Shown here piece by piece: positions 1 through 5,340 of a stretch of DNA of 9,363 bases. Positions within the stretch are counted from its first letter, which is position 1. The number at the start of each line of letters is the position of its first letter. The position numbers and the translations under genes are program-made. Location of the stretch: assembly GCA_902489295.1 (NCBI GenBank), contig CABTZM010000072.1, positions 1 to 9,363 of the forward strand, in the 5' to 3' direction. The DNA is from an uncultured Collinsella sp. Its GTDB lineage: Bacteria > Actinomycetota > Coriobacteriia > Coriobacteriales > Coriobacteriaceae. The notes beneath the pieces are model-generated. The model was given only the letters and a program-made list of their open reading frames with translations. It searched no databases and was not told where the DNA came from.

Positions 1-117
1 CCCCGTCAAGCCGTGACCGGAATCGGTGAAAATACGTTAGCGCAACCGGTGAAACCGCCTTTGCGCGAACGGTGCGCCTGCTTAGCGAAACTGGTGAAAA
101 ATAGATTGACGCTAACA
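1..117. mobile_element. One terminus of an IS21-family-like insertion sequence (partial)
   Basis: The outer end reads ...GACGCTAACA at 108-117; seen from outside it is TGTTAGCGTCA, starting with TG and resembling the TGTCAGCG-type tips I recall for IS21 elements. Inside the tip are four degenerate copies of a 20-26 bp unit (AAcCGGTGAAAa...GCGC), as expected for the multiple terminal transposase-binding repeats of the IS21 family. The tip abuts an interrupted DUF2958 reading frame at 118, which places the element boundary there. No transposase gene (istA/istB) is in the window because the element continues past the left edge. The family call rests on end architecture only. Confidence 0.55.
21..117. 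repeat. Four degenerate 20-26 bp terminal repeats
   Basis: The units are 21-43, 44-67, 68-87 and 88-117. Each begins with A-A-(A/T/C)-C followed by GGTG, usually GGTGAAA, and most end in a GCGC- or TAGCG-like stretch (AATCGGTGAAAA, AACCGGTGAAAC, AACGGTGCGC, AAACTGGTGAAAAA). The spacing of about two helical turns and the position at an element tip suggest transposase binding sites. Unit 3 lacks the AAA and is the most diverged. Confidence 0.6.
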
Positions 118-388
118 GCTCGAAGTGCTCGTCGCGCTCGACGACCCCGAACCCCTTCTCGCGGTTCACCCTCTCCATCTCGCGGACGCTGAAGTAGCCC
201 CACTCGGTCTCGAAGCCGCGCACGAGGCCGAACGCCTCGCCGGTCCTCGGGTCGAACTCGGTGAGGTACCAGTCCCATCCGTTCACGCACGAGAAGTAGT
301 GGACGTGGACGATGGGGTCCTCCGCTCCGTCCTGTCCGTAGAGCCTCGGCACCGTCTTGGCGATTTCCTCGGTCATCAGCTGCTGCAT
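118..388 (-). pseudogene. DUF2958 family protein, 3' end interrupted by the IS end
   Basis: The frame starts at ATG 388-386 with a strong GGAGG (398-394) five bases upstream. It reads MQQLMTEEIAKTVPRLY..., then HYFSCVNGWDWYLTEFDP, GLVRGFETEWGYFS and ERDEHFE. This matches the DUF2958 pattern as I know it (a T-x-E-x-x-K-x-x-P-x-L-Y start, a W-x-WY-x-TEFD centre, a FGLV-x-G-x-E-x-E-x-GYFS block and an ERD-x-x-F end). DUF2958 proteins are about 105-115 residues, of unknown function, and typical of plasmids and integrative elements. About 90 native residues remain before the IS tip at 117. The frame stays open through the IS to the window edge, so a fusion with a foreign tail could be made, but the normal C-terminus is lost. 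No clear promoter is visible. Confidence 0.75.
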
Positions 389-660
389 GTCTTCCTCCGT
401 TCCGGGCACGTGGCCCTCAACATCTCGCCCCTGCGGGCAAAGCCGAATGGCGACGCCGCGCGTCGTCGTCGGCTTTGCTCCCTGCAAAGCCGCACCGGAG
501 CGAAGGCGGGTCAAGGGAGGTCCATGACGACCTCCACCAACCGGAGCGGAGCGGAGGTTTGTGCGGGGTCTCATGGGCCCCCTTGACGCGGCGTAGCGGA
601 GGTGCCACCCGGCCGCGGAGCCGTAGTCCTGCTGCGGCGAACGCCGTAAAACGTAAAACG
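389..660. other. Structured non-coding region rich in inverted repeats
   Basis: I see no convincing gene in this stretch; its open frames lack ribosome sites and recognisable protein. It holds strong secondary structure. Arms GCAAAGCCGA (437-446) and TCGGCTTTGC (469-478) are perfect, and the inner CGACGC/GCGTCG stem makes a nearly continuous hairpin with a 3-base loop. GGAGGTC (516-522) pairs with GACCTCC (529-535). GTCAAGGG (510-517) and CCCTTGAC (580-587) form a long-range pair. GCAAAGCCG recurs at 484-492 and ACCGGAGCG occurs at 494-502 and 540-548. No T-tract follows the hairpins, so they are not ordinary terminators. An origin of transfer, a replication-related site or a structured leader of the DUF2958 gene are possibilities only. 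Confidence 0.45.
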
Positions 661-695
661 CTGTTTACGCTGGACCGGACAGCACCTGCTATCAT
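645..695 (+). promoter_or_regulatory. Extended -10 promoter with upstream palindrome for the 51-aa gene
   Basis: TGCTATCAT at 687-695 is an extended -10 (TGn plus TATCAT). The nearest -35-like hexamer, TTTACG at 664-669, is 20 bases away, too far for a normal pair. Upstream, CGTAAAACG occurs twice, overlapping (645-653 and 652-660). The second copy forms the imperfect palindrome CGTAAA-N6-TTTACG (652-669), which could be an operator. Confidence 0.45.
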
Positions 696-727
696 CGCCT
701 TTCTCGCATAGAGAGGATTGTTTCGGC

Positions 728-883
728 ATGGAAGAACGTCGCGTCACGACGGGGGACGGGCCGAGCGAAGCCGCCCAGCGGCTCATGGACGGTATCGGGG
801 TATTCTCCGAGATCGAGGATTATGGCAGAAGGATTGAAGTCCTCGCCGAGGCCATGTCGGTCGGGATCAGGATCGCGGACTAA
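728..883 (+). CDS. Small acidic protein of 51 residues, unknown function
   Basis: ATG 728-730 follows a GAGAGGA-like ribosome site (about 711-717) and an extended -10 promoter. The product begins MEERRVTTGDGPSEAAQRLM and ends EAMSVGIRIAD. It has no membrane segment or cysteine, and its C-terminal half, rich in Glu, Ile and Val, looks helical. Third codon positions are mostly G or C, as expected for coding DNA here; the competing antisense frame (955-692) has no comparable start signal. It runs tail to tail with the gene on the other strand: TAA (881-883) and the opposite TAG (882-880) overlap by two bases. I do not recognise the family. Confidence 0.5.
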   Translation: MEERRVTTGDGPSEAAQRLMDGIGVFSEIEDYGRRIEVLAEAMSVGIRIAD

Positions 884-1275
884 GAACTGCTCGCGGCAGG
901 CGGTGCGGAAACGTCGCTCTTCGAGCGGGTGTTCTCGAACGCCCAGACCCACCATCGCAGGCGGTCATCTGCCCCGTGAATGGGGTCCTCCCTGTGGTAG
1001 TGCTCCAGCATGAGCTGAGTGGTCCAGCCGCCGAAGCGCACCGTGTAGACCGCCGTCTGCGCGTCGTGGATGACCGCGCCGAAGGGGTCTATTCGAATGA
1101 TTTGGTCGATCGTGAAGCCGCGGCCATCCGGCCAGCAGACGCGGACAGGCACCGTCGTTCCGTCAGCGTTAGTGCGGGCGTAGACGTCTACGTACTGCTT
1201 ATGGACGCGTCTGCCGGGCTTGTCGCCGTTGGCGCGAACGGTGATGCCGCCGCCGAAGTCTTTTGTGTGGCCCAT
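880..1275 (-). CDS. Second gene of the SOS-controlled pair: WPDGR-motif small protein (131 aa)
   Basis: The ATG at 1275-1273 overlaps the stop of the upstream gene (TGATG), so translation is very probably coupled. The product is a paralogue of its neighbour. It has QYVDVYAR near residue 27, PVRVCWPDGRGFTID around 43-56 (WPDGR 48-52), FGAVI at 65-69, AVYTVRF around 75-81, and a C-terminal RWWVWAF near 107-113. The upstream gene has the same order of blocks. The serine- and alanine-rich tail after residue 113 looks unconserved. I recognise the fold type only as a small, probably beta-rich domain with no assigned activity. Related short proteins are, from memory, often encoded beside Y-family (error-prone) DNA polymerases in Gram-positive bacteria. 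No polymerase is visible here. A longer frame starting at 1335 exists but lacks a ribosome site. Confidence 0.75.
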   Translation of the reverse strand: MGHTKDFGGGITVRANGDKPGRRVHKQYVDVYARTNADGTTVPVRVCWPDGRGFTIDQIIRIDPFGAVIHDAQTAVYTVRFGGWTTQLMLEHYHREDPIHGADDRLRWWVWAFENTRSKSDVSAPPAASSS

Positions 1276-1592
1276 CACTCGGGCATCACCGCCATGCCGC
1301 CACCGCGCTCGACGAACCAGTCGCCGTGCTCCCACCAGACCGTTTTGCGCTGCCTCGCGATGCAGACGTCGTAACGCACACAGAGGTTACCGAAGATGGC
1401 GCGGCCGAACTCCTGGCGGGCGTAGATGCTCTCAACCTTCCAACTGCGGCCGTCCGGCCAGTGAATGGTGACGGGATCGGACGGGCCGTGGTCGGGGTCG
1501 TCCGCGCCATTGGCGTCCACGGGGATGTAGATGCGCTGTGCATCGGTGGGTATGCCACAGGTTCCCGCAAGCGAGTGCTTTTTCATGATCAT
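1275..1592 (-). CDS. First gene of the SOS-controlled pair: WPDGR-motif small protein (105 aa)
   Basis: I chose the start at ATG 1592-1590 because GGGGGT (1604-1599) lies six bases upstream. The earlier in-frame ATG at 1634-1632 falls inside the -10 box, and the one at 1610-1608 has no ribosome site. Visible blocks are RIYIPVDANG (residues 20-29), DPVTIHWPDGRSWKVESIY (39-57, WPDGR 45-49), FGRAIF, VRYDVCIARQRKTVWW (72-87) and DWFVERGG (91-98). The order Y-x-V, W-x-DGR-x-(FW), RY-x-C-x-I, WFVE matches a family of about 90-residue proteins that I associate from memory with SOS-induced Y-family polymerase operons in Firmicutes and Actinobacteria. That association is recalled, not checked. The two LexA-like boxes upstream fit it. 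No biochemical function can be assigned. Confidence 0.8.
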   Translation of the reverse strand: MIMKKHSLAGTCGIPTDAQRIYIPVDANGADDPDHGPSDPVTIHWPDGRSWKVESIYARQEFGRAIFGNLCVRYDVCIARQRKTVWWEHGDWFVERGGGMAVMPE

Positions 1593-1603
1593 GCGCGTAC
1601 CCC

Positions 1604-1617
1604 CGAACATGCGTTTG
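1604..1617. promoter_or_regulatory. Second LexA (SOS) box, in the 5' leader
   Basis: CGAACATGCGTTTG matches the Bacillus-type LexA consensus CGAACRNRYGTTYC at 13 of 14 positions, with only the final base differing. It lies just downstream of the predicted transcription start of the leftward operon and overlaps its ribosome site edge. A repressor bound here would block initiation or clearance. Confidence 0.6.
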
Positions 1618-1632
1618 TATCTCACGGGCTTC

Positions 1633-1661
1633 ATTGTCGAACGAATGTTCTTGATTGTAAA
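1633..1661 (-). promoter_or_regulatory. Promoter of the leftward WPDGR operon
   Basis: On the minus strand, TTTACA (1661-1656) and GACAAT (1638-1633) are separated by exactly 17 bases, close to the sigma-70/sigma-A optimum. Transcription should start near 1626, giving a leader of about 34 bases before the ATG at 1592. The spacer is occupied by a LexA box. Confidence 0.7.
1638..1651. promoter_or_regulatory. First LexA (SOS) box, inside the promoter spacer
   Basis: CGAACGAATGTTCT matches CGAACRNRYGTTYC at 13 of 14 positions, with a perfect GAAC-N4-GTTC core. It lies between the -35 and -10 hexamers, a classic repressor position, 34 bp from the second box. DNA damage would be expected to induce the operon. 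Confidence 0.75.
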
Positions 1662-1756
1662 GCGAACGTGGTGTGGGGGTTCGGTGTGCGGTGTCCGGAC
1701 GGAGGGGCATGGATGTATCGCGTGGAAAGCGCCCGCGATCCGGAAGACCCGCGTCT

Positions 1757-1765
1757 TGGTATCAT
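1757..1765 (+). promoter_or_regulatory. Extended -10 promoter of the HNH gene
   Basis: TGGTATCAT has the same TGnTATCAT form as the promoter of the 51-aa gene (687-695). No good -35 is seen. The short inverted repeat AAGAC-N4-GTCTT just upstream (about 1744-1757) may be an operator. The leader would be about 22 bases, with AAGGA at 1782-1786 ahead of the ATG at 1795. Confidence 0.45.
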
Positions 1766-1794
1766 TTTGCCATCCTTGGGGAAGGAAGAATGCC

Positions 1795-2544
1795 ATGACT
1801 CAGCTCTATGAGATAGACGGGTACCACTATATAGTCGATCTGACGCCCTATTTCGTTCTCGGCGTGCTGGTCATAGCCCTGGTCTGTACAATCGCGGTCC
1901 TGGTTCGCAGGATTCTGGCGAGCCCCTTTAGGTATCCCTACTACGTGGCCCGCTTCGATGTGTCTGGCAGGCGCAACGTGAGGATCGAGGACTACATCGA
2001 CCGTCACCTGATGGAACCGGCCGGTTGGGACGCCATCGTCGCCCATAGGGCATACATCCAGAACTGGAAGCACGAGCAAGAAGAGTATCTGAAAACCTGC
2101 CGGCTCCGCAGCCGGCGCGAGCGTCAGTACGCCGAGGCGGTCGACGATGACAGGGCCTTTAGGTTCATCACCTGCCGCGACCAGACGAGGTACAAGCAGG
2201 CCAACTACGTGAAGACGTCCTACAAGGTGTCGATGGATGATTCCGAGCTTGACGTGAACTGGGAGTGGATCGTCGAGCGCCGCATCCGCCTCGCCGCCAT
2301 CAACGACGAGGCGACGCTCAGGGACTATCACGCCAAGAACCAGCGAAGGCTGATGACGAAGCAGCTGCGCGAGCAGATCGCCCGCCGGGACAACTACACC
2401 TGCCAGATATGCGGGAAATACATGCCGGACGGCGTGGGCCTGCACGTCGACCATATCGTGCCGGTCGCGAAGGGCGGCAAGACCGTTCCATCCAACCTGC
2501 AGGTGCTCTGCTCGAAATGCAACGGGCGGAAGGGCGCGCGGTAG
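1795..2544 (+). CDS. Membrane-anchored HNH endonuclease (249 aa)
   Basis: The start is ATG 1795-1797, eight bases after AAGGA. A longer open frame reaches back to 1531, but it overlaps the divergent promoter and has no recognisable protein. Residues about 19-37 (YFVLGVLVIALVCTIAVLV) form one transmembrane helix followed by RR, so the rest should be cytoplasmic. Residues about 45-190 are charged, with repeated Arg/Lys/Glu helices, and match no domain I know. Residues 190-249 form a complete HNH nuclease: zinc cysteines C203-x2-C206 and C239-x2-C242, the catalytic HVDH core at 217-220, then the PVAKGG and SNLQ blocks before the second Cys pair. HNH enzymes cut DNA with a beta-beta-alpha metal finger. 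A membrane-tethered HNH enzyme fits defence against incoming DNA, but this is inference. The gene faces mrr with a 20-base gap. Confidence 0.85.
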   Translation: MTQLYEIDGYHYIVDLTPYFVLGVLVIALVCTIAVLVRRILASPFRYPYYVARFDVSGRRNVRIEDYIDRHLMEPAGWDAIVAHRAYIQNWKHEQEEYLKTCRLRSRRERQYAEAVDDDRAFRFITCRDQTRYKQANYVKTSYKVSMDDSELDVNWEWIVERRIRLAAINDEATLRDYHAKNQRRLMTKQLREQIARRDNYTCQICGKYMPDGVGLHVDHIVPVAKGGKTVPSNLQVLCSKCNGRKGAR

Positions 2545-2545
2545 C

Positions 2546-2566
2546 GGCGCGTTGCAGACACGCGCT
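2546..2566. terminator. Hairpin between convergent HNH and mrr genes
   Basis: GCGCGT (2547-2552) and ACGCGC (2560-2565) flank a 7-base loop in the 20-base gap between the two stop codons, and the right arm enters the mrr stop. There is no T-tract on either strand, so it may only weakly stop transcription from both sides. Confidence 0.3.
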
Positions 2567-3504
2567 ATTCGTCGAAGAAATCGGTGTCAACGGCCTTGAT
2601 CTCGTAGACCTGTCTCGTGCTCACGCCGACGCCGTAGTCGATCATGAGGCCGGCGAGTGCGGGGCCGTCGACGAGCACGACCGTCTGCCCCAGGAGGCCC
2701 TCAGCATATTTGCAGGCATCCTTGGAGAAGCGAGCCGTGGTGATGAAAAAGGCCCTTCGATACGCCCTTTCCGGAAAGCGCCCCGACGAATGCCTGAACC
2801 TCCGGCCGTCCGACCGTCCTTTGCGGATCCCACCGCTTAGCCTGGTAGCAGATGGTTCCAAATCCGAGTCGGTCCTCACGGACGACGCCGTCTATCCCCT
2901 CGTCACCACTCTTTTTGGTGACGTCGGCACGGGAGTCCAGGCTCTCGCCGTAACCCATCGCCACGAGCAGCTTTCCGACCAGGTGCTCGAAGAAATACGG
3001 ATCTTTTCCCATGATGATCGAAATGAGGTCGTCGGCGAGCGCGTCGCGAATCTCGCCGTAGGCAGACTCCATCGCCTCCTGAGGGGACTCCTGGTCCTCC
3101 AGCGTCGAAACACCCTCGGGCTCTGAAGCGTTTTTGGCCTTGCTTGCGGCCTGATAGCCGTCTTTCCACTTCTTGAATGCCGTGCAGTTCTCATAGAGAC
3201 CCTTGGCTGTAATGGGTCCGGGATAATCAGAGAGGTACGTCCTGCCGGCATCGGTGATACGGTAGGTTCCCTTCTTCTCGCCGTATTCCAGGAGCTTAGC
3301 CTTCTCCAAATCGGTGATACCCCAGTACACGCGGTTGTAGAGTCTCGACTGGCCGGTCTTGAGACGCTCGCCACGTTCGTCATCGGTCATGTCGAATTCG
3401 ATCGCCACGGCATCCTGGAGGTCGGTGCCCGCCAGATATCCATCGACATGCGCCAGCGCTTCAAGGATGGGCCGCATGGTCTCATGCCATTTGGGCATCG
3501 TCAT
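2565..3504 (-). pseudogene. mrr: Mrr-type restriction endonuclease, single-base frameshift
   Basis: Residues about 7-95 form the winged-helix Mrr N-terminal domain (PILEALAHVDG..., WGITDLEKAKLLEY, YRITDAGRTYL). Residues about 165-312 form the Mrr catalytic domain of the PD-(D/E)xK type, with D205 in GDEGIDG, Q221-A-K223, and VGRPEVQAFVGALSG. After KGL(F), at residues 250-253, the frame breaks. The next frame continues exactly with FITTARFSKDA...VDTDFFDE to a TAG at 2567-2565. Removing one T from the T5 run (plus strand AAAAA, 2746-2750) restores a 312-residue protein, close to E. coli Mrr (304). As it stands, the protein ends at residue 267 and lacks the C-terminal part of the catalytic fold. 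Family members are type IV enzymes that cut modified DNA. The start overlaps the upstream gene by 23 bases, with AAGGGGA ahead of ATG 3504. A sequencing error is a real alternative. Confidence 0.88.
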
Positions 3505-4420
3505 CGCTCGTCATCCCCTTCATTTCGGCAAAATCAGTAAAAGAATCAACCGCCGCTGCGGTCAAGGGACCTGTCGCCTGCGGCAATGACCTGAGCTCCC
3601 CTGCAAGTCTCCTCGACCCGCCCTTGAGGCTGACGAACGTGAGGCCTCCCGAGACGAGACCGCCGACGACCGGAACGACCTTGCTCACCGCGTCGCCGAA
3701 ACTGCTTTTGGTGATTTTGACGCCGATTCCGGCAAGAACCTTTTTGATAATCGGGTAGTAGCTTGTCTGCGTAAGAGCCTTGTTGGCGACCTTCTTGGCG
3801 ATATTCGACTGGACCGTTTTGGAAAACGCCGTCAACGCGGAGTTGGCCCCGCTCACTCCGACCATCACGGCCAGGAGAAGGGCAAAAGCCGCCAAGGTCT
3901 CATCGTCCATCTCGTCGCAATCGTCGATGAAGGACTGCCAGCCGTAGAGATACGCCAGTTTCTGCATGATTCGAAAGGCGTGGACATAGTACTGCGTCAC
4001 GTCCGCCGGGATCGTTCCGAGCATCGCTAACCCGCCGGGTAATCCCGCGGAAAACGAAAGGACGCTCGATTTCTTCGTCTCGAAATCAATGACGTCCATA
4101 GCGATGGAGTCGACAAGGCCGGAATCCATCCCGGCGGCTGCCGGGCTCGTTGAAATAGCGAGCTCCACTCGCTCGTCCGAGACGCCTCGTTTCCGGAGCT
4201 CAGAACGGAGGAAATGGTCGCGCTCGATCGCCACGCCCTTCAGCCTCATCACCTTCTGGAGGAAGGCGACGGCATATCTCTGGGCTTCTTCCTCCTGTCG
4301 ATCAGCCTCGGCCTTTAGGCCCCCAACACCTTCTTTCACAGAATCGGACTCGGATAGCTCCGCCCCCTCTTTTGGCTTTACGGCATTCTTCTTCATGCTA
4401 CTCACCGACTTTTTCGGCAT
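3482..4420 (-). CDS. EcsC-like membrane-associated protein coupled to mrr (312 aa)
   Basis: The start ATG 4420-4418 follows AAGGGT (4430-4425). The first 45 residues are highly charged and probably disordered. The core has a glycine-rich hydrophobic block around 118-137 (SFSAGLPGGLAMLGTIPAD), followed by VTQYYVHAFRIMQKLAYLYGW (141-161). That is the PAD...Q-x(n)-LAYLYG signature I associate with EcsC-family and related DUF697-like hydrophobic proteins. More hydrophobic segments lie at about 176-198 and 246-265 (SKVVPVVGGLVSGGLTFVSL). The protein probably inserts into or packs on the membrane. The gene overlaps the mrr start by 23 bases in the same direction, so the two are made together. The upstream leader (4421-4560) is AT-rich; TAGAAT on the minus strand near 4460 is a weak -10 candidate. 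EcsC assignment is moderate; no enzyme motif is visible. Confidence 0.7.
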   Translation of the reverse strand: MPKKSVSSMKKNAVKPKEGAELSESDSVKEGVGGLKAEADRQEEEAQRYAVAFLQKVMRLKGVAIERDHFLRSELRKRGVSDERVELAISTSPAAAGMDSGLVDSIAMDVIDFETKKSSVLSFSAGLPGGLAMLGTIPADVTQYYVHAFRIMQKLAYLYGWQSFIDDCDEMDDETLAAFALLLAVMVGVSGANSALTAFSKTVQSNIAKKVANKALTQTSYYPIIKKVLAGIGVKITKSSFGDAVSKVVPVVGGLVSGGLTFVSLKGGSRRLAGELRSLPQATGPLTAAAVDSFTDFAEMKGMTSDDDAQMA

Positions 4421-4581
4421 AGAGACCCTTACTTGATAGCCTTTTCCACTGAGAAAGATTCTACGGGTTCTTCACTTCTTTTTAGCTGGTTTTAGTTTTA
4501 TTGGTATCCCTTTTGTCCTGGCGGTCGTTGCAATCTGCTCATATTCCGCTCGGAAGTCTTCACCGCATCCTTTATCCAAAG

Positions 4582-4615
4582 AAAAACAGCCCAGAGGAAC
4601 AATACCTCTGAGCTG
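4582..4615 (-). terminator. Intrinsic terminator downstream of the tRNA-Met 3' half
   Basis: On the minus strand, an 11-bp stem (CAGCTCAGAGG, 4615-4605, with CCTCTGGGCTG, 4597-4587, one G-U pair) has a 7-base loop and is followed by GTTTTTC. It sits 11 bases past the tRNA CCA and is probably the original tRNA terminator. Confidence 0.8.
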
Positions 4616-4626
4616 CTAAAAGTTCT

Positions 4627-4671
4627 TGGTCGCGGGGGCAGGATTTGAACCTACGACCTCCGGGTTATGAG
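4627..4671 (-). other. Detached 3' half of tRNA-Met(CAU): attachment-site scar
   Basis: On the minus strand from 4671, an anticodon loop CTCATAA is followed by CCCGG, variable AGGTC, T-stem GTAGG with loop TTCAAAT and CCTGC, acceptor CCCCGCG, then A and CCA (4629-4627). Every element of the 3' half is present. The five bases before the loop (CCGTT) do not pair with CCCGG, and no D-arm or 5' acceptor strand follows, so the gene is cut exactly at the anticodon loop. This is the usual identity segment left when a tyrosine-recombinase element inserts into a tRNA. By the standard geometry the intact tRNA lies to the right, the element DNA is on the right of the scar, and the left is flank or another element in tandem. 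Confidence 0.85.
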
Positions 4672-4700
4672 AACGGAATATCGCTGTTTATCGACACCTT

Positions 4701-5090
4701 TTGAAGCTCTTTGATACCGTTATATGCGCAGGTAGATTAACATATTTTGATAAAATGCTTGAATTAATGCCGTGCCAATTTCGACCAAAATTCGACCAAC
4801 GATTGCTTGACTTCAACAGCTGCATCGCATGCGATGCAGTATCAATCCCGCGGTCGCAGGGAGCCGAAAGGCAGTCCCTGCGCCTCGATGAAGCGAAAAA
4901 GCTGCTTGAAACCCTGCTGTCACAGGAAATGGACGCGCACAGGATCGGAATGCTTCTTCCGCTCCTCCTCCTTTCTTCCGGGACGCCCGGGCGGCAAGAG
5001 CCGGAACATCTCCTCGAGACCAAAACTTCGCAAGAGCCTATTAAAAAGAGATGGATGGATTTCAAACTTGGCAAATCAAGGCGTAGCTAG
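4701..5090 (+). pseudogene. Decayed tyrosine recombinase (integrase) fragment
   Basis: The 129-codon frame contains CDAVSIPRSQGAERQSL at residues 44-60, then DEAKKLLETL and HRIGMLL up to residue 86. These match the link between core-binding and catalytic domains of phage-type integrases (NPCD-x-V-x-IP+...R-x-SL-x-x-(DE)EA-x-x-LL). The next expected block, TG-x-RRGE with the first catalytic Arg, is corrupted to SSGTPGRQEPEHLL (92-105). Nothing after that resembles the H-x-x-R and Tyr motifs, and the region before residue 40 is not recognisable. Typical integrases have about 350-400 residues, so this is a remnant. Its place 30 bases from a tRNA scar supports the reading. Confidence 0.6.
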
Positions 5091-5209
5091 TCACTCGCGT
5101 CCAAAGCCATTTGCCTAAAAAAGAATACCGCTGACCGAAATGGAAAGATGGTAACAACGAAATAGATTAGTCGCACTTGTTTTTAAGAACCGTTTGTTCC
5201 AGCCCGCCC

Positions 5210-5234
5210 TGTTTGCAAACACCCCAACTATCAT
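5210..5234 (+). promoter_or_regulatory. Candidate operator and -10 upstream of the PTS operon
   Basis: TGTTTGCAAACA (5210-5221) is a perfect 12-bp palindrome, seven bases before a -10-like TATCAT (5229-5234). There is no good -35; the palindrome overlaps its place. A further dyad, GAAC-N5-GTTC, lies at about 5187-5199. This fits binding by a sugar-responsive regulator such as the RpiR protein at the right edge. No full 14-bp cre consensus is evident. Confidence 0.4.
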
Positions 5235-5302
5235 GAAATCCGTAAACAGAGGCGACATCAACACCTGACGCCGGCAAGTATGCGAGTGTCGTCTCTGCCT
5301 AA

Positions 5303-5314
5303 GGGGCAAGCCCC
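5303..5314 (+). other. GC hairpin in the PTS leader
   Basis: GGGGCAAGCCCC can fold as a small stem-loop within a leader of about 100 bases, 27 bases ahead of the ATG. There is no T-tract, so it is not a clear attenuator. The remaining intergenic DNA (5091-5340) shows no gene. Confidence 0.25.
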
Positions 5315-5340
5315 CGAGATTAGTTAGGAGAGGGGAAGAG

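Noticed and set aside
437..478. Hairpin as an intrinsic terminator or CRISPR-type repeat
   Set aside because: No T-tract on either strand and no regular repeat-spacer spacing.
125..586. 153-codon plus-strand frame through the DUF2958 gene
   Set aside because: It is the antisense shadow of the recognisable DUF2958 protein and has no ribosome site.
692..955. 87-codon minus-strand frame opposite the 51-aa gene
   Set aside because: No start signal and no recognisable protein; the plus-strand gene has promoter, ribosome site and coding-type third positions.
1531..1794. N-terminal extension of the HNH frame
   Set aside because: It would cover the LexA-regulated divergent promoter and the gene's own -10, lacks a ribosome site and looks non-protein-like.
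4627..4671. Complete functional tRNA gene
   Set aside because: The 5' half (acceptor strand, D-arm, 5' anticodon stem) is absent.
5187..5199. GAAC-N5-GTTC as a third LexA box
   Set aside because: The LexA core needs a 4-base spacer; here it is 5, and the gene is a sugar permease.
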